A DNA stretch of 64,000 bases from Neodiprion pinetum. Taxonomy: Eukaryota; Arthropoda; Insecta; Hymenoptera; Diprionidae. The notes beneath the pieces were generated by a model. The model was given only the letters and a program-made list of their open reading frames with translations, searched no databases and had not been told where the DNA came from. Shown in pieces: positions 1 through 11,880 of this stretch. A program made the position numbers and the translations under genes. The stretch lies in contig NC_060234.1 in the NCBI RefSeq assembly GCF_021155775.2, forward strand, positions 32,051,026 to 32,115,025. Reading direction: 5' to 3'. Numbering within the stretch: the first letter of the stretch is position 1; each line of letters begins with the position of its first letter.

Positions 1-1019
1 ATACGTATTTTGATTGTATTATCACGTACTCTCCACAGATATTAACTTACAATTAAATTATTGGTGATCTGCTTTCTACTCTGAAAAAAAATACTACATT
101 AACGACAGTTCATTGACTTATCTTCACAACAAGAGCGTCTCTCCACGATTTCGATTTAGCGTATGATTAACGTAAATTTGAGGTGTTAAGGTGTAAGAGG
201 ATGAAAGGCCAAAAATTCGTGTTCTGAGCAAACTCATTACGCACTTACGTCAATGCCCATTAATTTGCTGATAAATAATGAAATACCATTATTATATCAT
301 GAAATGTGATATTATACCGAAATTAAAAATTGAACCGCTAGATCGTAGAACGATAAATAAAATTCTGCCAGCTGTTCAAGCTCAGCCCCTGACACCTTAT
401 AAAATATCCAACCAAATACCATTTTTAAAAGTACCTCCTAAATTGAAATTTTATGGTGCATCATATTTTGCTTTTTCAAAAAACTAAACACAGAAGAATA
501 ACATTAGAATTTGTAATATTGTTATAGCCTGTAGATGGTTGGCGGGTGTCCGAGCGAAACCTCGTATAATAAACAATTATTCAAAAAATGACGTACCTCA
601 ACGAATTTTGAAATTATTAAACACACCTTGTCACGAACGTATCAACAATGAAGCCTATATTTATGTACGAAGCCATCACGTGTGGATTGTAAATAATTTC
701 ACAGAATTTCGAGACCTCAGACTAAGCATATAATATTGTTATCAAACTCAGCGAAATGATCTAATCTTATAATTAACACAGGTAACAGTTAGTACCCTAC
801 ACTGAACTGTATCGATGCGAAAATAATCCACAATGATTAGGAAAAATGAGGTACCAACTGTTGATAAGAAACAATCCACGTGAATACTACTGGTATTCCA
901 GGTTGCTGAGAAGCCACTGACAGAAGCAGAGCCTGGTAGAATTGGCTCGTTGTAATATGATACAAGAGATAGCTTGTATATAGTTCACCAGCGACCACTA
1001 TTACTACCCAAGGAATATT
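1..1019. other. Left flank, no gene recognised
   Basis: AT-rich sequence with two short open frames (278-487 and 539-733, plus strand). Neither matches a family I recognise, has a credible start context or shows splice-linked continuation. I treat the stretch as noncoding flank of the copia insertion, though a fragment of an unrecognised old element cannot be excluded. Confidence 0.4.
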
Positions 1020-1024
1020 GTATC

Positions 1025-1278
1025 TGTTAGAATGGTTGGGAAAAAACGAGACTCCAATAATTCTATTGGTATATTTATTCTATTGGAATACGTTAGGTTA
1101 ATATTCGAATTTTCTGGACAACACCTGACATTCGTGGCGCTTTCTCTGCGATCTTGTTTTCGACTCTCTTTGACTCTGAATACATACATACGTGTAGGTC
1201 AGATTCGGTTTCCTCAATGTCACTATACATTACAGAGTGATGTGTGTACAATATAAATGTATAGTACATACATCAACA
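1025..1278 (-). repeat. 3' LTR of the copia element
   Basis: 254-bp LTR at the downstream (minus-strand) end, preceded on that strand by a short purine-rich tract at 1279-1288 (reads TAAGGAGGCG on the minus strand) that fits a polypurine tract. The target duplication GTATC lies at 1020-1024. Confidence 0.95.
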
Positions 1279-1324
1279 CGCCTCCTTACATTTGTATTGT
1301 ACACTTGATCATTTTCATTTTATC

Positions 1325-3517
1325 TTATACGATATTCATCATTATTCTAAACCTTTCAAATTTTTCCCTACATAAAGCCTTTGTGAATATATCCGCAATG
1401 TTTTCATTAGAATCGATCTTACATACTTCGATCAGTCCTTCTTTTACGCTCTCGTGTACATAATGGTAATGAATTTCTATGTACTTAGAATTTTTTGTAA
1501 AGTTCCCATAATTTGCAATATTTATCGCGCCAGTGTTATCCTCAAAAATCTTTATCGCTTCAGACATTTTAACATTAAAGAAATTTAACAATTCTTTGAC
1601 AAACTTTATCTCGCTCACCGCCTCTGAAAGAGCTATATACTCAGCATATGTTGACGCTTTCGTTACACCTTTTTGCTTTCTCGATTTCCAGTCGATCACA
1701 TTTCCAAACAGTCTAATAACATACCCGGAAGTGGACTTTCTGTCAATAATATCTCCAGCCCAATCCGCATCTACGAAGCAATCAATTATTTCACTATTCT
1801 TATTTCTATTATAGTTCAGTTTTAGGTTTTTAGTCAAGTACAAGTATTTCAGTACACGCATTGCATACTTCCAATGTGTTTCGTTATATTCATTCTGATA
1901 CCTGCTTAAATAATTTACACTGTGTTCAGCATCGGGTCTTGTTTTCGTACTTATGTGAGACAACTCACCTATTAAATTTCTATATTTGATGTGTGGTTCA
2001 CAATCATTAGCCTTTTCCAATTTCAAATTGGTTTCCATAGGAGTGCTGTATAGTCTGCTGCCTTCTAGCTGATATTTACATGCCAATGACTCAATATACT
2101 TTTCCTGACTTAGTTTCATATCACCTCTTTTATAATCGTACACTATGTTTATACCAAGATACTCTTTGACTTCTCCCAAATCCTTCATTTTAAATCTTTC
2201 TGACAGCAATACTTTTGTTTTTTTTAATTTACTCTCGGTTTTACAACAAATCAGTAAATCATCAACGTAAACTAACACATACATAATATTTTCACCCACT
2301 CCATGACTGTACAAGCAATTATCAATTTCACTCCTTTTAAAGTTTAACTTTGTCAAATACTCATCCAGGCATTCGTACCAAGCTCTTGGACTTTCACGTA
2401 GTCCATACAGTGCTTCAATCAGTTTACATATTCTTTTTGTACCATCTTCATAACCTCTAGGTTGACGTACATGTATCTCTGAGCTTACTAAGCCGTTAAG
2501 GAAAGCAGTAGTTACATCTAATTGTTCAATTATTAATCCATATTGGCAACAAAAGGAAAATAGAATCTTCATAGTTTGAGCTTTCGCTACAGGTGCATAT
2601 ATATCGTCAATTACATTTGTTTGTTGATATCCTAATACAACCAATCTTGCTTTATACGAACCATTAGATTTCCTCGTATAAACCCATTTTACATCTAAAA
2701 TTTTCATATCCTTTTTTTCATTTACCAGGACCCATGTTCCATTTTCATCTAGACTTTCTATCTCTTTGTTCATAGCTTCAACCCACGACTCCTTTTCTTC
2801 ACTATTAATCGCCTCCTCAAATGTGTGAGGTATATCGACTCTACAAGAATTTACTTGAATGCTATGTGCACTATTTAAAGGATATCTTACCGGAATCTTT
2901 CTTTCACGCGCAGGTCTAAGTGGAAGTTGTAATTCTAGCAAATTATCTTTTTCTGGGCTTTCAACTATAGTTTTATTCAACTCATTTTCATCCTTCAACA
3001 TGTCATCATCTGAGTTCTCATCTTCATTAGCATCATACTTATTATTCAGATCATTATCATCATAGTCAATTCCTATACATTTTACATCCTTTTCAATTAT
3101 ATCGACATTTCTAGCAACTATTATTCTGTTATTGAGTAGGACTCGATAGCCAACATCACTGTAACCTAATAATACACCCATTTCGGCCTTCTTATCAAAT
3201 TTTGAATCCCTACATTGTTCAGGCCTTTTCACAAAAACTTTACTCCCGTATACCCTCAAGTTCTCTATATTTGGTTTTTTCTTAAAGAATATTTCATACG
3301 GTGTTTTTCTTTCGACTGTGTTTGTCAAGGTACGATTTTTTAAGTACGTTGCTGCCATAATGATTTCAGGCCAAAATCTTTTATGTACATTTGCTTCTGT
3401 TAACAGACAACGTGCCATATTCATTATTGTCCTGTTAAATCTCTCAGCCGTACCATTTAGTTCATGCACGTAGGGTGGGCAATTATTTAGTGTTACATAT
3501 TCCCTTTTCTCTTGCAT
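1325..3517 (-). pseudogene. pol: Copia pol, 3' part: C-terminal integrase, reverse transcriptase, RNase H
   Basis: 730-residue frame, shifted by one base relative to the upstream pol segment. It begins inside integrase just before the third catalytic residue (ELNGTAERFNR). It then has the charged linker, a complete reverse transcriptase with FLNG and the catalytic YVDD, and RNase H with DADWAGD, ending about 45 bp before the 3' LTR. The Met at 3517 is simply the first in this frame, not a true start. The long intact RT/RNase H frame agrees with the near-identical LTRs in showing a young copy. Confidence 0.9.
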
Positions 3518-4361
3518 AGCTATAAAATCTGTTATTTAGGTATTCTTTGCCATTATCGCATCTCAAAATTTTTACTCTCTTTTCTGTTATGTTCTCGACT
3601 TCATTAATGTATTGAACTAGACAATCAAACACTTCACTCTTGGTTTTAATGCAATACACTTTAGCTACTTTACTGTAGTCATCAATGAAGGAAACAAAAT
3701 ATTTTTCTCCGTTCAAACCCGCTGTTTTGAAACTACCACAAACATCAGTGTGGATAATTTCTAATACGTCTTTAGCCTTAGTTCTATTGTTATTAAAAGG
3801 TAAACAGTGCATTTTACTCTCAATACAGGTTTTGCATTTCATGTATTCGGATTCCAACTCACAAGGGATACCTGTTACCAATTGTTCTTTACTTAATGTG
3901 TTCAGATACCCAAAATTAACATGGCCTAACCTCCTGTGCCATTTCTCTTTTAAACTCATTTTATATGTATTATTGCATTCGATATTGTTAACATTATCCA
4001 TTTTATTTTTTAATGTATCTTTTAGTTTCAGAATTTTATTCTCTTTGAATCCTACTGCAATTACTTTATTATTACTATCAATAATCTCCGACGTATTACC
4101 CTTTGAGACAATTACGTTTTTTTCCATTATTTTTCCATAGCTAATTAAATTTCCATGCATTTTTTCCGCGAGAAATACATTTTTCATATTCACTTCATTT
4201 TTTGTTCCATACGCATTAAAATAACACACTACATTCCCTATCTTCGTTGCTTTTATTGATCTATTATCCCCCAAGAAGATATCAATCGGTTTCTTTAGTT
4301 TTATACTCTTTTCAAAATATTTCTCATCGTTGACAATGTGATCGCTACATCCGCTATCTAG
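3483..4361 (-). pseudogene. pol: Copia pol, 5' part: protease and N-terminal integrase
   Basis: Directly beyond the MITE the minus strand resumes with the aspartic protease active site (DSGCSDH, about 4341-4361) and a GDN-containing protease body. Next come the integrase zinc-binding region (H..H..C..C, including LGHVNFGYLNTLSKEQ and CKTCIESK) and the catalytic core with the first two acidic residues in HTDVCGSF and SFIDDYSK. The frame ends at a stop at 3483, in a sequence that should continue to the catalytic Glu, because of a frameshift near 3505. The first Met of the uninterrupted stretch is at 4274, but the coding sequence clearly starts upstream of it. Confidence 0.85.
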
Positions 4362-4363
4362 TA

Positions 4364-4607
4364 CAGTGCTCCCCCCCTAAGATTTCAGACTCGGGGCTCT
4401 GGTTCCAGGAAAAATATCTTAGAGAGGTATCCCCTCTACTCTTAAAAGGTGGGGTGTATATGTAGACAGCTGACTTATAGTAGCGGCTTACGCGCATGCA
4501 CAAGTAAACAACACTGAGTATAGTGGGGAAGCCGAATTGCGGGGAAATGATAGTAAAATGAGGGGAAGTAATATCTCACAGAGGGATATCTTAGGGGGGG
4601 AGCACTG
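4364..4607. mobile_element. 244-bp MITE inserted in the copia element (TA target site)
   Basis: The ends are terminal inverted repeats of about 20 bp: CAGTGCTCCCCCC at the left, its complement at the right (ends GGAGCACTG), each continuing into a CTAAGAT block. Both sides are flanked by TA (4362-4363 and 4608-4609), the target duplication expected of Tc1/mariner/pogo-type transposases. It carries no coding potential of its own. Element plus one TA copy is 246 bp, a multiple of three, and the copia frame on each side is the same. The TE family is inferred from the TA site and the CAGTG terminus only. Confidence 0.88.
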
Positions 4608-5507
4608 TAGCCACAAAATTTCATTGTTACATAACTTTTCGCCCTGCGCCGCATGCGCCGTCGCTACCCATGCGCTTGCGCCCGAATCGTTGCTGTGTTG
4701 TTGTTGTTGACCTATGTTGGCTCCCTGCCGATAAGAGTTTCCGCGCCCTCTGCCATAGCTTCCTCTTCCTGCTCTGCCTCTGGTCCGACCACGTAGCGAG
4801 CCTCTCCAACTGCCGTTGCTCCGTCCAGAGCTGACGCCATCTTGTCCCGCATAGCAATCGCGTGCGAAATGCCCAAATTTTCCGCACTTGAAACAGCCTT
4901 CCCTTTTTTCCTTTTTGGCGGCAAATACATTCGATTTTCTTTCTCCTAGATCATTTTTATTCTTCATTTCTGCTATTTGAATTTTATTCTTCACGTAAGC
5001 TGCTGTCTGATCTGCTTCTTTCAGTGCATCGATCAAGTCACCGATGTAACTGTACTGACTTGGTAGCGTATTCAACATGTAATTCAATTTTTCTCTTTCA
5101 TTTACGTTTGCGCCCGCACTTTTCAATTCGTTCATGCATTTTTCAAATTCACTAAAAAATGTCGCCGAGTCTTCATATTGCTCAAGCTTCATTTTTTCTA
5201 GTTTATTTCTATAAGCAATTTGTAGCGCCGTAGATTCCTTCAAGTATATTTCATCGAACTTTTTTATAATTCCGTGAGCCGACGTCTCGTCGCACACGAA
5301 CTCCAACTGCTTGTTTGAAATTGCACTGTAAATATAGTTGATCGCTTTTAGATCGTTTTCGTCCCATTCTTCTTTATCTATACTTGTTTTTTTTCTTTTT
5401 ATCACCTCATCACACTTTTTCATTCTTAGGAACACCATTACTCTTTTCTTCCACATGTTATAGTCTTCCCCGTCAAACACTGGTATGGTGGTCCTTTTTT
5501 CCTCCAT
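4488..5507 (-). CDS. gag: Copia gag polyprotein, 3' end replaced by MITE sequence
   Basis: 339-residue frame; about the first 300 residues belong to the retrotransposon. Residues 1-190 resemble the copia-type gag polypeptide (start MEEKRTTIPVFDGEDYNMWK). A CCHC zinc knuckle (C205-x2-C-x4-H-x4-C218) for RNA packaging follows, then an Arg/Gly-rich stretch at about 225-265 and a short Gln run. The frame then runs into the inserted MITE, which supplies the last ~39 residues and the stop, so the C-terminus is not native. The start at 5507 lies about 110 bp inside the 5' LTR. The frame is the same as that of the protease/integrase part beyond the insertion, so gag and pol were probably one polyprotein, as is common in copia elements. 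Confidence 0.9.
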   Translation of the reverse strand: MEEKRTTIPVFDGEDYNMWKKRVMVFLRMKKCDEVIKRKKTSIDKEEWDENDLKAINYIYSAISNKQLEFVCDETSAHGIIKKFDEIYLKESTALQIAYRNKLEKMKLEQYEDSATFFSEFEKCMNELKSAGANVNEREKLNYMLNTLPSQYSYIGDLIDALKEADQTAAYVKNKIQIAEMKNKNDLGERKSNVFAAKKEKREGCFKCGKFGHFARDCYAGQDGVSSGRSNGSWRGSLRGRTRGRAGRGSYGRGRGNSYRQGANIGQQQQHSNDSGASAWVATAHAAQGEKLCNNEILWLQCSPPKISLCEILLPLILLSFPRNSASPLYSVLFTCACA

Positions 5508-5619
5508 CTTGGATCTTCTTCAACGTTCTCGAATGTTCCTTCGTGTTCGAATTTTCTGCGTTTCACATACGCGCACTTTCTCGTTTCACTTTACTTTAGG
5601 CCAAGAAGGAACCACGGAC

Positions 5620-5630
5620 CTCTGCTACCA
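5620..5630 (-). promoter_or_regulatory. tRNA primer-binding site of the copia element
   Basis: Immediately inside the 5' LTR the minus strand reads TGGTAGCAGAG. This is complementary to the CCA-terminated 3' end of initiator methionine tRNA, a primer used by several Ty1/copia elements. The match extends about 11 nt. Assignment to tRNA-iMet is from recall of that tRNA's 3' end. Confidence 0.6.
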
Positions 5631-5884
5631 TGTTAGAATGGTTGGGAAAAAACGAGACTCCAATAATTCTATTGGTATATTTATTCTATTGGAATACGTT
5701 AGGTTAATATTCGAATTTTCTGGACAACACCTGACATTCGTGGCGCTTTCTCTGCGATCTTGTTTTCGACTCTCTTTGACTCTGAATACATACATACGTG
5801 TAGGTCAGATTCGGTTTCCTCAATGTCACTATAAATTACAGAGTGATGTGTGTACAATATAAATGTATAGTACATACATCAACA
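5631..5884 (-). repeat. 5' LTR of the copia element
   Basis: 254-bp LTR at the upstream (minus-strand) end. It matches 1025-1278 base for base except ATAAATT here against ATACATT in the other copy. It has TG..CA termini and abuts the GTATC duplication at 5885. It should carry the element promoter, but I see no unambiguous TATA box. Confidence 0.95.
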
Positions 5885-5889
5885 GTATC

Positions 5890-6386
5890 AAGTGTCGAAA
5901 CAAAATCAATATGTGTACTTTTGTGAACCTAAAAACGCATTAACAAACTCTCAATCCACCCAGCCATTCAGAAAAGTACCGTTGAATTCACAATGGTTAT
6001 CATCAGAACGAAATAGTAATTAGTACTCATCATCGGATTGTAGAGATACGAATTTCAAGATTGCATACCTTTTTACTTCAACGTCGGCTCTCAGAGGTCA
6101 ATTTCTAGCTATCGAGCAGCGTCTATTTCTTTTCACTTTTAAAGTAATTGATACTTAAAACAATATGGGGGTGATATTAATGTTGCACTTTTTTACTTCA
6201 TAACCGCGACTGAAATAGTCCATGAAAATCAAATCAATATTTAGTATTACTTAATATTGAGGTACGTACGAGCAATGCGTTATTTTACACTGCGTTAGAT
6301 TGTGTGTTGCCCTGGAAATGGAGCGTCTTTCGTAGTTTGGGGAAAAAAGTTCTGCGCAAGCGCGCACGAAACCAAACTAGTGCCGT
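5890..6386. other. Spacer between copia and hAT elements
   Basis: About 500 bp of AT-rich sequence in which I see no gene, RNA or repeat structure. Confidence 0.4.
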
Positions 6387-6394
6387 GCTCGCAC

Positions 6395-7538
6395 CAGTGG
6401 CGTAGCTATCATAGGGCCAGGCGGTGCAGTGCACCAGGGCCCTGGAGCTCAGGGGGCCCTCTAACCTCAGCTTTGAAAAAAAAAATTTGTACGAAACAAC
6501 GGATAAATTGAAAAAGTATCGAAATGACTTCGAGTCCTTCAAATCCAAGGCTACCGAAACCGCGAGAAAATACGATATCGATCCTACCTTTCCAGAAAAG
6601 CGACGGAGAAAAACTAAAAAGCATTTCGATGAATTGGCTTCTGATCACCGATTTGAAAACCAGGAAGAAGTCTTTAGAGAAATTATTTTCAACAATGTAC
6701 TCGACATAATAATCAATCAGTTAGATGCGCGTTTTATTGGTATGAGTGCAGTTTGTAAATCGTTCGACTTCCTGATGCCAAAAAGTTTGCTTAGCTGGAA
6801 TGAAACGATTTTACTCCAGAAATGTGATCAGTTTCAGAAGAAATATTGCGATATAATTGGACCCAATTTTTCGCTCCAATTTCTTCTTAATGTTTATCAT
6901 CTGATCCTCCCTCAATTGATGAAGACGTGGTCTATTCGCCAGCTTTGCAAAGAAATTATAACGAAATTTGGCGTGCTCGAATGTGACCTTACGGAAGTGT
7001 ATACAGCGATGCTTCTGTTTCATACAATTCCCGTTACTTCCGCGGCAGCAGAAAGATCTTTCAGTGAACTAAAGATTATAAAAAATTATTTAAGAAACAG
7101 CATTCGACAAGATCGCCTCTGACATTTATCGTTAATTGCAATAGAAAATGAGGTGGCATCAAACTTGGATTTGAGTGAAATTATAGACGAATTCGCGAAA
7201 ATTAAAGCGCGCAAGAGATTGTAAATTGGGCGGCGAATTCTGTTAAAGATCGTTTTTTCCCTTAATTAATCTCATCTGTATAATAAATATTTTATATTGT
7301 CATGTGCGTCGTTGTTTATTTATTCCCTTTTTCTTCTATTAAACACATGGAGATTCTAATAGAGACGACGTATGGATTTAGCCTACTAGGGATAAGTTCA
7401 ACTCACTGTTTCCTATTCTTATTCTTATCAATAATTTTGAAGGCCAATACAAGTTCAACCTACGCGGAAAGAGGGGAGGAAAAGGGCCCGATTCTTTCCC
7501 TATGCACCAGGGCCCTTGTCCCCCTAGCTACGCCACTG
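6395..7538 (+). mobile_element. Short hAT-superfamily DNA transposon derivative
   Basis: The 1,144-bp element starts CAGTGGCGTAGCTA and ends with the complement TAGCTACGCCACTG, a typical hAT terminal inverted repeat. It is flanked by a perfect 8-bp target duplication GCTCGCAC (6387-6394 and 7539-7546), the hAT length. GC-rich subterminal sequence (GGGCCC-containing blocks) is present at both ends. Inside is only the C-terminal portion of a hAT transposase, so this is an internally deleted, non-autonomous copy. Confidence 0.93.
6424..7224 (+). pseudogene. Truncated hAT transposase with C-terminal dimerisation domain
   Basis: An open frame of 232 codons (6424-7122) is homologous to the C-terminal part of hAT transposases. 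The recognisable piece is the hATC dimerisation motif near the end (VTSAAAERSFSELKIIKNYL). The N-terminal zinc finger and most of the catalytic RNase H-like domain are missing. The first ~20 residues come from the terminal repeat rather than the transposase, so the ATG at 6424 is fortuitous. A TGA at 7120-7122 interrupts the protein, but the same frame continues with hAT-like sequence to a TAA at 7222-7224. It cannot encode an active transposase. Confidence 0.85.
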
Positions 7539-7546
7539 GCTCGCAC

Positions 7547-10500
7547 CCGTGTTCACGAGGTCACCTTACATTGTCTTGAGTACACATTGCAAACAGCAAG
7601 GAGGTTAAATTTTTTTTATCCATTCGATTTCATCAGCCACCTCGGGACTTTCATAGTCTCCGGTTTCTAGGTTCCAAGTGTTCCAAACTAAGAGTTATGA
7701 GCAAAGAATTAACGTATTTCCAAACGTTGGACGAAGCCGTATCGATATCTCGCAGGAACTGAACTTCTGACCTGTAAACCATACAATCCCGGTAGTTGGC
7801 TGTGCTCGGTATAACTGCACATCAATGTGCCATCATGAGTTAACGATAAGACGAAGACCGTCAAATCAGATGTCCGAAAGAGTCTTACTGTGAGTTTGGC
7901 CCAAGCGCAGCTCGTAATGTAATACGTCTTTGTATTCATACTATCTTGTTTCAACTTTTGTGGATACTTGTAGCCACCTTCTGGAGATCATATTTTTTAT
8001 TTTTTTTTGTCTCTTTGATCGTCACGCGTTATTACGGGCAAAGCACCGCTCTCAGCTTTAGTCATCTTGAAACAAAGATTCATTATCATGGAATAACGTG
8101 GTAGGTATATAAGTGATCCATTAAGAATACTATTACCAAATTAACCAACGAACATGTATAGTTGTGATGATGGCGTGGATTAAAACGACGACCTATTGAT
8201 CAAACTTTATAATCTCCTATGCATTATTGGTAAATATGGTCTTCGCATTCATTCATCACCAATTGGACGTACAGTAGGTGTCCTCAAAGAAAAACTTAGA
8301 ACCTATAGATTGAGTCCCAGCCCGATAGTTTATGGATGATAGACTTCAATTTGCATTTCAGTGATAAATGAAAGATTTAAGATCGCAAAAGCTGTCGAGT
8401 TTCTATTTTACGGCATGTTGTATTAAACGTTTCACCGCAATCGTAAAATTTTCCAAATGTCTAGTACACTAGCGAATGGTGACAGTTAAAATTTATCTCT
8501 TTTTCGTGATGATAGTGACAGTTAAAATTTATATCTTTTTTGTACGGCATGTTTGAGGTATACAATAAAATGTGAAATTCAGCTAACCGGTTTTCAGCCG
8601 CAGGTGAGTAACATCACAGTCTACAATATTTGATCTTAGGTTCTTTAACATAACTCAGTATTACCTTGTGATTCGAATTATTGGCTTTATACTTTGCTAC
8701 GAAACACTTGCTGTACATATTCAGTAGATATTTCTGATTATAATTCTTTGAGAAAATTCTTCAATCACCAGTAAAAGATATTTACGCACGAATATCTGTA
8801 TTAATTAGTAGTACTAATAACATTCAAAGCGGGCAATTATAAAAATTAAGGCACGTCGTAACGCTGTTCAATGTAACAGGCAAGATCAAAGTTCCGACAT
8901 AGTTTTTATGTTTAATTAAGCAAGCCCATTTTTTATTGACCTATACGGCTCCTTAATTTTAGGGTTCTTGAGTTATAGACGTTAGGAAGGGTGATGGCCG
9001 CGTTCGAAAGGGGAGAGCCTTCGTTATGATGCACCATCCGAATACTGCATATTATTGTTGATCAATAATTTTGTACAATAGATAATTACGGAATCATTCG
9101 GTGATGGAAACGTATGATAATCGGTACAAGATGGAAACATCCTCACTGTTACAGGCAAAGTGTCACGAATGATTTAATACACCGTATCGCCATAGGCCTT
9201 GCGCAAGAGTGATACGATCTCCTTTTCCTCAATGCCGCAATCGTTTGTGTGCCCAGATGCAGGAAAAGAGGACATTACAGACTGGTATATTAACCAGGTT
9301 TCATGGTATGTTCGAGCACAAATTTGTCAATAGTATTCAAGTTATATGGTCGCTGAGCTTTAGTCGTGAAAAATGAAGCCTCTAAAATCCTGAAATTAAC
9401 ATTCAGCTTATACGATGTACAGAAAGTAGTTTTTCTGGTTGGTTTGGTTCTAAAATATGCGACTGCGAATGCCATGCAACCGATTCGTTCATAAATATTA
9501 TTTGATTACGCTGAACAAATGTCAAATAATAATTCCCACGTGGCAGTACCGGTTTTTGCGCAGCTAATTGGAAACGTCAAGTTTTTGATTTTTATTCATA
9601 CGACCCGTTGACTTTAACGCTCTATCGCGGTGAATACGAGACGCAAAAATTAGCATAAGAAACTTTTCGACTTCGATGCAAAGTCACGGCATGAACAACG
9701 GAAGAACATGAAGAAAGACAATAGCGATGCTTTGTCTGCGGAATGCGAGATCCTCACCGCTGTGCATACCAGACGGAGAAGAGTTGAACCACATGATGTC
9801 CACAATGCACTCTCACGCCTAGCTGGTTTTCTAGCTCAAGGATAGAGAAGTACGATTCAAGAAATGCCGGGATCAGGGCTATAATATTGTGGTTTCCATA
9901 TTTCTTTATCAGAGGCGCAGGGCAATTATGCGGCATGCTTCAAGTATTAAATTTATACACAGAGGCACTTTAGACACATCACGAGGTAGTTATATCTGAT
10001 GGCACAAAGTACAACTACTCCGAGATGATCGTGTTTAATTATAAAAGTCGTTCATTGCCCATATTAACAAATAATGTCGTTGATATTCGTACGATTCATC
10101 CAAAACACTCGTTTGACTACTATTTTGGTAACGCCTTCCTCAGCCACGTGTTCAAGTTTGATCATAACGTAGAGAATAAATAAAGGCATATATCAAAGTT
10201 CAGGTCCGGATAATCGTTTCGAGGCAAATATACCGTGGGAGAAAAAAAGGAAACATTTTTCAATTTCAATACAACTCTTGTACTGTACTGATTGAATTGC
10301 GGGCGCCACTGAACCCACGCTTATTACGTCACTGATTCGCGTTCCGAATTATTATTCGAACAAACATCTAAAAGGTCCAGACACAGGTGTTCAAGTTAAA
10401 CGGATCATTCGTTACGCTTAAAAAATTTCCGATGTAGTTGTGAGAAAATTTTACATTTTATACTTGTGTTAAATGACATGTGAAACCTGGTATGACCAAC

Positions 10501-11880
10501 TATTTCGCAGCTCTGATCTATACTGCTGCATAAATGTCTGAATAATGGAAAAACCTGTGTCAACTAATTTTTACTTAGCTACACGGGCGAGGTCCTCAGC
10601 ATTCTAGAAATTGTCTCATACCGAGTTCAACTCCTCGAAAATATCCTATCAGCGCTCTTTGACACTGCTATTCGCCAACCATGTGCGATTATCGAACGCG
10701 AATCTGCAATTTCATATTTCAAATTTGAAGTGACAATGTTTGACACGCTAATCGTTTCTTCCCTGCACTGTCGACTCTGTAGTTTAGTTTAGCGCAAAAT
10801 TTCCGGACATGTTTGGCTCATCATCTCAATTAAGAAAGTGGAATTTGGATTTCGCCTGAGGATGAGAAAAAATTGTATTTTCGTTTCGGAAATTAAGCGA
10901 ATGACACTTCGAGTTCGATTACTCCAATTGTCCTCAATGGGCTGGATTAATTAATCTACTGTTAGAAAAAGTTGGTAGGTTGTTTTAAAACACTACCAGC
11001 GTTTCTACCGCAACGCGCAGTGCATTAAAAGCCTTGTTTCTGAACATTAAATGCTGAAGTGTTACATTTATTGTAGAATCCAAGAAGACATCGAACGTAA
11101 CTTTGTGGTTTCGTATAACGTAATATTTTGTCGAACGGAAACCGAATGACCATATGCGTTGTAAGAAATCACAACGTGATATCAGTAAAATTACAAATGA
11201 ACGCTAGCTTGGAGTCTGCAAACATACAATTAACGTTGTACAATATGTTCTTGGCGTGAGAATCTATTACACTAAGTCTCGATGCTTGCGTACATCTGAT
11301 ATAAGTCACGTAGGCAATTTTATCATTACTGCAAGCTCTGTGATCAATCTGGATGCAAGACGTGTAACCGATCGTTTATCCTTATAAGGAAGCTTGGATG
11401 AGGAGATCGGAAAGTGGTTTAATTTTTGAAATATTCATTATGTATTAGGAATGTTACAATTATCTCCAATAAGTCTGTTCCAAACTACCTAATTAACATA
11501 GCGATCCTCTTCCGGACATCGGAGGAAACTCAAATTAGGTTCAATTCGCTGGCATCGTTACAGTCCTCGGAGTCACCGGTCCCGGCAGTTATACTTACAT
11601 CGAGAAAAGAGGACCTCGCGGCAACATTTTTCACCATCGCCCACGCCGCAGCAACCTGCGGTAAGGAACTCAACCCGAGAGTTCGGAGGGCCGTGAATTC
11701 GGCAGTAAAAGCAAATGGGAAGCCGGGCGGTTAGGGGCCCCTCGAAAACCGGCCTTACATTATATATACACCCTTCTTGACTCCTTTCTGTCAATGTACA
11801 GTGTATACATACCTACCCAGGCATAGAAAAAGACACACGGTATGCAACGCTGGATTCCAAGGAGGCTTGAAAAGGAGGTA
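7547..11880. other. Noncoding stretch
   Basis: About 4.3 kb of AT-rich sequence with only short open frames that lack recognisable homology. The one structure I noted is the 36-bp tandem duplication near 8.5 kb. Confidence 0.5.
8479..8542. repeat. Short tandem duplication, 36-bp unit
   Basis: The block GTGACAGTTAAAATTTAT starting at 8479 recurs at 8515, each copy followed by a T-rich end (CTCTTTTT and ATCTTTTT). That is just under two copies of a 36-bp unit. It is probably a slippage duplication. Confidence 0.75.

Larger units (their letters stand above)
1025..5884 (-). mobile_element. Ty1/copia-type LTR retrotransposon, near full length, interrupted
   Basis: The element is 4,860 bp and transcribed on the minus strand. 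Two 254-bp LTRs (1025-1278 and 5631-5884) begin TGTTAG and end CAACA as read on the plus strand, and are flanked by the direct repeat GTATC (1020-1024 and 5885-5889), a 5-bp target duplication. Between them, in minus-strand order, are a tRNA primer-binding site, gag with a CCHC knuckle, aspartic protease, integrase, reverse transcriptase and RNase H. Integrase preceding reverse transcriptase is the copia order. The LTRs differ at a single site by eye, which indicates recent insertion. Two lesions disable it: a 244-bp MITE at the gag/protease boundary, and a frameshift near 3505 in integrase. Confidence 0.95.

Noticed and set aside
1533..4140. Plus-strand frames inside the copia element
   Set aside because: Antisense shadows of pol, with hydrophobic translations typical of reverse-strand AT-rich coding DNA.
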